This document shows positions 61,901 through 64,000 of a DNA stretch of 64,000 nucleotides, one piece after another. The translations under genes and the position numbers were made by a program. A model generated the notes under the pieces. The model did no database searches. It was not told where the DNA came from and saw only the letters and a program-made list of their open reading frames with translations. Position 1 is the stretch's first letter. Each line of letters begins with the position of its first letter. Source of the stretch: Trichobilharzia regenti (lineage: Eukaryota; Platyhelminthes; Trematoda; Strigeidida; Schistosomatidae); contig OX235268.1 of assembly GCA_944472135.2 (NCBI GenBank), positions 10,670,589-10,734,588 on the forward strand. The letters run 5' to 3'.

Positions 61901-62304
61901 ATATTATCCTGCCTGTTTCATGGACACCACATTGGCTGAGTATGTACAGTTATAACGGGGCACGTAATCATTTTTGCTCATCTAACTTCTTTGAAAGACT
62001 CATTGCGGTGAAGAGAGTCAAAATAAGCCTTCGTAAGTCGTCATGTTCTGGTATTTATTTGCATTGGTGAACCCCTTTAAAAGACGTATACGGAGTTCCA
62101 CTTCATACGCAAAAAAGGTAGGTTGTACAATGACTATATGCACCTTGTATACAATTCTAGACTTCAGTATCGTCAATATCTTGGTGCTATTACTATTTTC
62201 TTTTGTTATTTTGGTAATAAAGTCATTAACAACAACTTTTTACAGACATTTTGCTTACTATTTCTCATTTCTTAGAAAGTTTAGGGCCTTTGTCATGTGG
62301 ATGA
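40883..62304 (+). CDS. Candidate micro-exon gene (MEG) for a small secreted protein
   Basis: Exon 1 encodes a signal peptide. It is followed by a chain of short exons, each between an AG acceptor and a GT donor, each a multiple of three, and all read in phase 1: 15 (42302), 9 (49129), 15 (54730), 21 (56071), 45 (56478), 18 (57321) and three of 15 nt (58407, 59001, 61174). A terminal-exon candidate (62246-62304) carries the stop. The joined frame has no internal stop and gives about 97 residues from the second ATG. Schistosome MEGs are known for this design: a signal-peptide exon, many symmetric micro-exons, and secretion from the gland or gut. Other frames of several exons contain stops, which supports the phase. 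Individual exons and the 3' end are uncertain without transcript data, and I cannot name the MEG family. Confidence 0.7.
41799..41985 (+). mobile_element. tRNA-derived SINE (family B), degraded, in MEG intron 1
   Basis: It has a decayed A box (cggtggcataaca), a B-box-like gtttgatcgcc, then 'atcagtggtcggcctgttaaa', the tail 'gctgaaatttccatacttgcat' and 'gtgtcgagtcaagctat', ending in an A-rich stretch. It has the same order as the copies at 5.2, 23.5 and 36.7 kb. Confidence 0.75.
42302..42316 (+). CDS. MEG micro-exon, 15 nt (ISSYY)
   Basis: Acceptor ...attgttgccctacag, exon tttcatcatactaca, donor GTAAGTAG. Joined to exon 1 it gives A|TT then S-S-Y-Y, leaving A for the next codon. Confidence 0.7.
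43050..44211 (-). mobile_element. Penelope-like element with 12-bp target duplication, in MEG intron 2
   Basis: It is flanked by ttctagagaata at 43038-43049 and 44212-44223. The ends (about 43083-43240 and 44056-44211) are inverted copies of each other. The minus-strand interior encodes the PLE C-terminus, broken by one frameshift near 43430: [15 protein letters not shown], then [20 protein letters not shown], then [15 protein letters not shown], and in the second frame [15 protein letters not shown]. The Y-I-G, R and EH positions of GIY-YIG are intact. The RT is missing. It belongs to the same subfamily as the fragment at 27 kb. Confidence 0.88.
45040..45424 (-). mobile_element. 5'-truncated RTE LINE tail, in MEG intron 2
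   Basis: On the minus strand, [12 protein letters not shown] precedes [20 protein letters not shown] and [20 protein letters not shown], ending in the shared LINE 3' motif and an AAT-repeat tail (45040-45057). It is very close to the 15.6-kb copy but frameshifted. ccatcc followed by ct/t and attat flanks both sides (45034-45047 and 45425-45436), a likely short target duplication. Confidence 0.88.
45478..45582. repeat. Imperfect inverted repeat (MITE-like foldback)
   Basis: The left arm 'aatattagtttgtttattag' plus 'cagagtgaaacggtat' pairs with 'aatactgtttcactgtgtga' plus 'taataaacaaactaatatg'. The loop is only about 13 bases. Same family as 23246-23395. Confidence 0.78.
45592..45810 (-). mobile_element. 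Sm-alpha-like unit, 3'-truncated, minus strand
   Basis: On the minus strand: head region 'ccagtcaggtccatc', 'acgttaaatcacgaat', 'cagtagctgaatgatatacga', 'cttgctttgtaagc', B box 'gggttcaaaccct', then 'cgtactgccgacgagttccaaac'. The unit breaks off inside the hammerhead, at 'tccaaactaggg'. Confidence 0.7.
45870..46040 (+). mobile_element. Sm-alpha-like unit, 5'-truncated, plus strand
   Basis: 'ctataagcttgctttgaaatc', B box 'gggttcgaacc', 'gtgggtgcgtactgcc', a damaged core 'aatgcttcccaaactaggatgaaatagctttcc' and a decayed tail. CTGANGA is lost. GAAA is retained, but in GATGAAAT. It forms a head-to-head pair with the preceding minus unit. Confidence 0.7.
46040..49128 (+). other. Intron 2 of the MEG: decayed coding-like relics, SINE and weak exon candidates
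   Basis: 46550-47460 contains minus-strand open frames separated by stops (e.g. [20 protein letters not shown] at about 47310-47370), which look like a decayed protein-coding transposon I cannot name. Repeat-flank sequence shared with the 55.4-kb palindrome occurs at about 46150-46185, on the minus strand. Two weak phase-1 exon candidates (47339-47362, 24 nt; 48387-48398, 12 nt) are discussed among the findings. Confidence 0.4.
47735..47885 (+). mobile_element. tRNA-derived SINE (family A), 5'-truncated
   Basis: The body 'aagccagtaaaggactggcaaag', 'gctggacatgaggctagcaacccc' and the LINE-like tail 'ttgaagtcttatgttccactggg' match the SINE at 1635-1863 from its middle to its end. The tRNA-like head is missing. 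Confidence 0.75.
49129..49137 (+). CDS. MEG micro-exon candidate, 9 nt
   Basis: A long pyrimidine-rich acceptor (ttatttcttgcattcttttag) precedes aagtaattt and donor GTAAGTTC. In phase 1 it adds K/xAA-V-I and leaves T. It is short enough that chance cannot be excluded, but both splice signals are strong. Confidence 0.5.
49370..49598 (-). mobile_element. RTE LINE relic, first part, interrupted by a PLE
   Basis: The minus strand at about 49365-49445 reads [22 protein letters not shown], the RTE C-terminal TYLGSIVS...DEDVK.RI region. It continues towards 49598 and resumes after the PLE at 52799, sharing the 12-bp target agtcctcaaagt. The LINE was therefore there first. Confidence 0.75.
49599..50180. 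repeat. PLE inverted arm and 5' pseudo-LTR
   Basis: 49599-49814 is nearly the exact reverse complement of 49966-50180. From 49835 the sequence is a direct copy of 52494-52798, including the last codons of the GIY-YIG frame ([11 protein letters not shown]). The RNA could fold into a hairpin with a long stem here. Confidence 0.88.
50154..51695 (+). CDS. PLE reverse transcriptase, interrupted by a frameshift
   Basis: A 513-codon frame. A Lys-rich N-terminal region (to about residue 230) precedes the RT. Recognisable blocks are [20 protein letters not shown] (about 243-262), [15 protein letters not shown] (about 332-346), [14 protein letters not shown] with motif-A Asp (about 391-404), [21 protein letters not shown] (motif B, about 460-480) and [11 protein letters not shown] with the catalytic YVDD (about 491-501). 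Just after YVDD a one-base deletion near 51660-51668 (against the second copy at 59.7 kb) moves the frame, and it ends at 51695. The protein continues in another frame. RT and GIY-YIG would form one polypeptide in an active element. Confidence 0.92.
   Translation: MLKLFTDINSTDGLPIKRLANKLTHLYQAESRFMNHRIFNIRCLKNGIIPVYMKLKSPISTDKANAALTHASKVCIKENLRGIIQKLFTIRKDINEIKEKLKEVIEKEKYESILQVAQKRKETTYEKTKQKQIKKFNKLMIAKTPNDRQVTKANWIVNLSDRKLTEAEESVLMKGMNFNISNKRLKPEDIIPVIETALEGYDKQKAELVRAQCALTLKKQKAEKPNITKEELKALQDIKADKSIVITQADKGNTTVLLNKTTYNQKMNEHLQSGPYTIMTKSAETIINKTMKETAKVVRQMKEVIGKSKWFEIMPKSCNVPRIYGKIKLHKEGYPIRPIVDFRNTPTYMLSRFLSTILRPTRDNSKARIVDSFELVRRIKTTKIEEEEILVSFDVNSLYTKIPIQMAMIALKEKLNEDNGLKDRTQLSVEEIIKGVEFCLTTTYFTFEGKIYQQNEGVAMGSPISPIIADIFMDYWEENALKPFRSSLKCWWRYVDDTLVIVKKTILRNFYHT
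51671..52576 (+). CDS. PLE C-terminal part: RT thumb and GIY-YIG endonuclease
   Basis: This is the second frame of the same element, open from before the shift (51620) to 52576. It begins with [20 protein letters not shown], then [15 protein letters not shown] and [15 protein letters not shown] basic linker ([19 protein letters not shown]) follows. The GIY-YIG nuclease has [20 protein letters not shown] and RVNEHKRL, with [15 protein letters not shown] after it, keeping the Y, YVG, R and E/H positions. The last residues lie in the pseudo-LTR. The start codon at 51620 is only the first Met in frame; real translation would come through from the RT. Confidence 0.9.
   Translation, partial: TEKLLSHINKHVDSIKFTMELENEIGELPMLDCKLQRMTDGSIKTTIYRKATHSGRFLDYYSAHPLSVKRGLIQGLADRIRRLTTAPEDQRKEIKVLFKMLLENNYPREFIKDNIKKRKKRVKPENNKKEEWKKTVAIPYKNGTSEAIQRNLKNIGIRTTFKPTNLIKNKINQLKDPIKMMDKNNLIYKISCADCPTKYVGQTSRSLKIRVNEHKRLTKGQPTGTQAYKNLEKNSSIAAHAWDKNHNIDWDNVCILKTNMNKWKERLITESIFIKVTPDTCNKGDSVQLSTTWNIILNTNT
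52799..53570 (-). mobile_element. RTE LINE relic, second part (beyond the PLE)
   Basis: Minus-strand frame 52884-53075 reads [20 protein letters not shown] and [13 protein letters not shown], equivalent to the RTE stretch CPVIHNGKLSEGF..NTEVRQGCLLS. Decayed sequence of the same element continues to about 53570. Together with 49370-49598 it forms one LINE split by the PLE. Confidence 0.75.
53660..53970. repeat. Unclassified dispersed repeat, copy 3
   Basis: 'gatcaactaagtattagccaacaaagcaagttaa', 'cctccaggcttctgtcaagt', 'ggttcgaataaacaagtccg' and 'gttcaccatcattgacaac' recur in diverged form at 16.18-16.41 and 22.49-22.72 kb. Confidence 0.45.
54730..54744 (+). CDS. MEG micro-exon candidate, 15 nt (PNQI)
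   Basis: A very good acceptor (ttttctcttatattgtacactgcag) precedes atccaaatcaaatta. The donor GTACGTAA is less typical. Phase 1 gives xAT-P-N-Q-I and leaves A. Confidence 0.5.
55395..55468. repeat. Perfect 74-bp palindrome without spacer
   Basis: The 37-bp arms meet at ggttaa|ttaacc (55431/55432). The right flank 'atcacccacctgagctacaaatcttctcta' matches the flank of the 21.8-kb foldback. The arm 'gaacacaaccacatcaaaatca' resembles sequence at about 46150-46185. Confidence 0.9.
56071..56091 (+). CDS. MEG micro-exon candidate, 21 nt (HEIVKE)
   Basis: Acceptor ...atatatctccatag, donor GTAAGTCA. Only phase 1 is free of stops (H-E-I-V-K-E); both other frames hit TAG or TGA within the exon. It leaves T. 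Confidence 0.55.
56478..56522 (+). CDS. MEG exon, 45 nt ([14 protein letters not shown])
   Basis: Acceptor ...tatgctcatcatttcag, donor GTAAGTTTAG. Phase 1 reads [14 protein letters not shown] and leaves A. It is the largest internal exon of the chain and has a basic C-terminal half. Confidence 0.62.
57321..57338 (+). CDS. MEG micro-exon candidate, 18 nt (EFRHY)
   Basis: Acceptor ...gaattcaatttcag, donor GTGACAAC (weak). Phase 1 reads xAT-E-F-R-H-Y and leaves G, as do the three 15-nt exons that follow. Confidence 0.42.
58407..58421 (+). CDS. MEG micro-exon of the duplicated module, copy A (ANNKT)
   Basis: Acceptor ...tttaattgtttgcag, exon cgaataataaaacag, donor GTAAGCAG. A second donor GTGAGC at 58440 would extend it in frame to 33 nt (58407-58439; adds G-K-Q-V-K-K). 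It starts CG and ends G, so the junction codon is Ala after an exon ending in G. Confidence 0.72.
58568..58626 (+). CDS. Possible alternative terminal exon, copy A
   Basis: After acceptor ...acaactttttacag, phase 1 reads [18 protein letters not shown] then TGA. The same sequence with one residue changed is at 62246-62304. Its use would end the protein after copy A of the micro-exon. Confidence 0.35.
59001..59015 (+). CDS. MEG micro-exon of the duplicated module, copy B (AIELL)
   Basis: Acceptor ...attttactgtgtgcag, exon ctatagaattattag, donor GTAAGCAC. Frame 0 has a TAG; phase 1 reads (G)CT-ATA-GAA-TTA-TTA-G. Confidence 0.75.
59556..60985 (+). mobile_element. Truncated second Penelope-like copy inside the duplicated module
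   Basis: It begins inside the RT region ([16 protein letters not shown] with a stop at 59584). YVDD is intact at about 59711, and it runs through the thumb and GIY-YIG region ([20 protein letters not shown] at about 60300-60360) to the pseudo-LTR. It ends with 35 bases that correspond to the start of the RT frame in the 49.6-kb copy. That shows the junction of a tandem-type unit. Several frameshifts and stops are present. About 110 bp near 60630-60740 differ from the other copy. Confidence 0.88.
61174..61188 (+). CDS. MEG micro-exon of the duplicated module, copy C (AVSGV)
   Basis: A strong acceptor ...cattttcttttttgcag, exon ctgttagtggagtag, donor GTAAGGAC. Frame 0 ends in TAG; phase 1 reads (G)CT-GTT-AGT-GGA-GTA-G. 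Confidence 0.75.
   Translation: MLVE
62246..62304 (+). CDS. Candidate terminal exon of the MEG
   Basis: Acceptor ...acaacaactttttacag. Joined to the G of exon copy C it reads [19 protein letters not shown], then TGA (62302-62304). It is hydrophobic with a single Cys. The 127-codon open frame covering this region (62043-62426) uses another phase and is probably a shadow. Confidence 0.45.
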
Positions 62305-62533
62305 GTATAAAAGAAATGACTGTTATTGCGATTATATGCCTTCAGAAACACGTGAGATACATGTTCAATAATTTTGAAATTATTCATGCATCAACTGCAT
62401 TGAGTTTAATAGATATTCTAGTATAATAATTTTGCAATGAATCTCTACCACACATATTTGGAATGAACGCCTTATCTTCTTTAATTTAATAACTTCAAAC
62501 TATCAAAAGAATTCACTCGCTAGAATTTGAGCT

Positions 62534-62539
62534 AATAAA
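62534..62539 (+). terminator. Possible poly(A) signal of the MEG
   Basis: AATAAA lies 230 bases after the candidate stop codon, followed within 15-30 bases by a GT-rich stretch (gtgtgctgaagtagtgtttg). AATAAA is frequent in AT-rich DNA, so this is only supportive. Confidence 0.4.
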
Positions 62540-62989
62540 TCTAATTCAGTGTGCTGAAGTAGTGTTTGCTCATATTCATTAGAATATCATGGGTTTATTT
62601 GTAAAGATAAATTGATTTGTCGTAATATGCATATTGTATTCCAGATCTGATTATTGTTGTTGTTAAAGATCTCTCGAGAAACCTCATAGACGTTCCATTT
62701 GTCTTGTAAAAAAATGTCGGGAAATCCTCAGTAATCACGTGACAACCTGGCTACCGGGTGGAACAATATAACATACTTTCATGAAAATCTTCAGGCCGAG
62801 GTTGGAAATGTTATGCAGCATTATGAGGAAAACACGTGTAGAAGAACACTGGAAATACCCGAAAGTGATGTCGAAGTTAACCTGTGCGTCTGTTTCAGGA
62901 AGAAATAAGAAGCAATACAACTGATGGCTATCAAAGAAAACCTGAAAGTCAATTGATTAGGGACGAATGGTGAGACAGAGAATGAACCG

Positions 62990-64000
62990 GACGGACAACT
63001 TTGAAGAGAAGCTGAAAATAAATCAGGTAATCAGGTTGTAATCGGTGACGAGATTAGCATAGATGAAGCCAATGAGAAACAGAGAACCAAATCTGATAAC
63101 AATGGGCTGACAGATTCAAAGAACTTTGGAACTGGTCAGAATCTGTGTCTCATCAAGATAAGTCTTTGGCGGCCATGATGCAGTGGTCTTGAATGTTGCA
63201 AAGTTACTGAACCCTAGAAGCTTAGAAAGACTAGTCAGAATATATGCAGAGGTCTGCATGCCAACTCACAGGTCACAGCATATATGCTTACGACACTGCC
63301 GAGGAATGTTGACAAGGAAGGAAAAGTGGCTACATACAGGCGATTAGAAACGAAAGTCTTCTCAAATGAAAGCTACTGAAATCCAAGTAGGAAGGAGTAC
63401 TTAGATAGGATTTTTACCTGATGCGATGCAAATTAATTCAGAGACTGGCACAAATGCGCTCATGAAATCGTTGCAAATGTTTGGAGAGAAGAAAATGTAC
63501 CAAGTCATTGCAGAGAAGGCTACAGATGTAGAGAAACTTATGTTATTACAACGGCCGTCGCGGAATCATACACCTAATCGTGCTAAAACAAATATTAATT
63601 AGCTTCATCCTGAAGAGACTAATTCATGATCTGTATGAAGAAGTAAAACTCGTAGCTTGATCAAATTGGGACGATACGGATCAGCATGGATAGTTGGGTG
63701 CGACAAGTTAGTATTGCTTCGGAGTGATGAGATAACTCTAAGATTGTGGGCGCTTCATGGACGATTTGTCTCCAGTATCTCACTAGCTAGATTTTCTACA
63801 TGCCAAAAGCAACAAGCTAACGGAAAAGGCAGGTGTAAACGAGGGGATTCCAGATAACCATGAAGAACACAGAGGTGATGAGACTACATAAAGACCGACA
63901 ACAGTTAAGCATCAACCACTATCACAGGGAGGAATTCAAACGAGGTCACGTCAATTTTCTAGTCAGTTTCTTTTCAACAGCAAGTGTTACGTATGTCAAA
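62990..64000 (+). mobile_element. Degenerate RTE LINE relic, continues past the window
   Basis: About 63430-63540 reads ALMKSLQMFGEKKMYQ.., like the RTE stretch LLPILQKVWKEEKVP.DW. 63545-63640 matches NYRGI.L....K.L...IL.RL. The last 150 bases ('actatcacagggaggaattc', 'aggtcacgtcaattttctagtcag') correspond to the TINGREFKEVNEFTYLGS region. There are many stops and shifts. It is in plus orientation and incomplete at the window end. Confidence 0.65.

Noticed and set aside
62018..62032. 15-nt segment before GTAAGTCG as a MEG exon
   Set aside because: The acceptor (gtgaagagag) has no pyrimidine tract. Length and phase fit, but the evidence is too weak to call it.
62043..62426. 127-residue membrane-like protein
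   Set aside because: The frame crosses a duplicated intron block in a different phase from the micro-exon chain. Hydrophobicity follows from T-rich sequence.

Overview
The window is AT-rich eukaryotic DNA, almost certainly from a blood fluke of the genus Schistosoma. The evidence is the combination of RTE-type (SR2-like) LINE relics, EN+ Penelope-like elements (PLEs) ending in GIY-YIG domains, a CR1-like LINE, tRNA-derived SINEs, hammerhead-ribozyme repeats of the schistosome Sm-alpha type, and a gene built from symmetric micro-exons. No bacterial genes, operons, CRISPR arrays or rRNA are visible. Most open frames in the window are chance frames or pieces of dead transposons.

1-38 kb is a repeat graveyard. 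It holds an LTR end at 1-81, a decayed minus-strand RTE LINE (250-2930) with a SINE nested in it, further RTE copies at 6.66-8.36, 12.45-13.99, 15.60-16.05 and 26.18-26.81 kb, PLE 3' halves at 26.9-27.9 and 29.39-30.88 kb, and a CR1-like LINE lacking its RT core (33.9-35.9 kb). Sm-alpha/hammerhead units lie at 20.9, 23.7, 33.2 and 36.0-36.4 kb. Two long foldback hairpins (9.46 and 21.81 kb) carry hammerhead-like cores. At 38.13-39.14 kb is a young, internally deleted LTR retrotransposon with two near-identical 295-bp LTRs.

40.86-62.5 kb, plus strand, is the best candidate for a real gene: a micro-exon gene (MEG). A TATA-like box and a signal-peptide exon ending in a strong GTAAGT donor (40883-40970) are followed by short exons of 15, 9, 15, 21, 45, 18, 15, 15 and 15 nt. 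All are multiples of three and all are phase 1, and each lies between an AG acceptor and a GT donor. A terminal-exon candidate and a poly(A) signal follow near 62.25-62.54 kb. The three 15-nt exons at 58.4, 59.0 and 61.2 kb sit in an intragenic tandem duplication. The conceptual product is a secreted protein of about 100 residues. The introns have absorbed transposons, including a 3.2-kb PLE (49599-52798) inserted in an older RTE relic and a second, truncated PLE (59556-60985) inside the duplicated module.

62.9-64 kb is another decayed plus-strand RTE copy running off the window. No computation or database search was possible. Family names rest on motifs, and exon calls rest on splice signals and phase alone.
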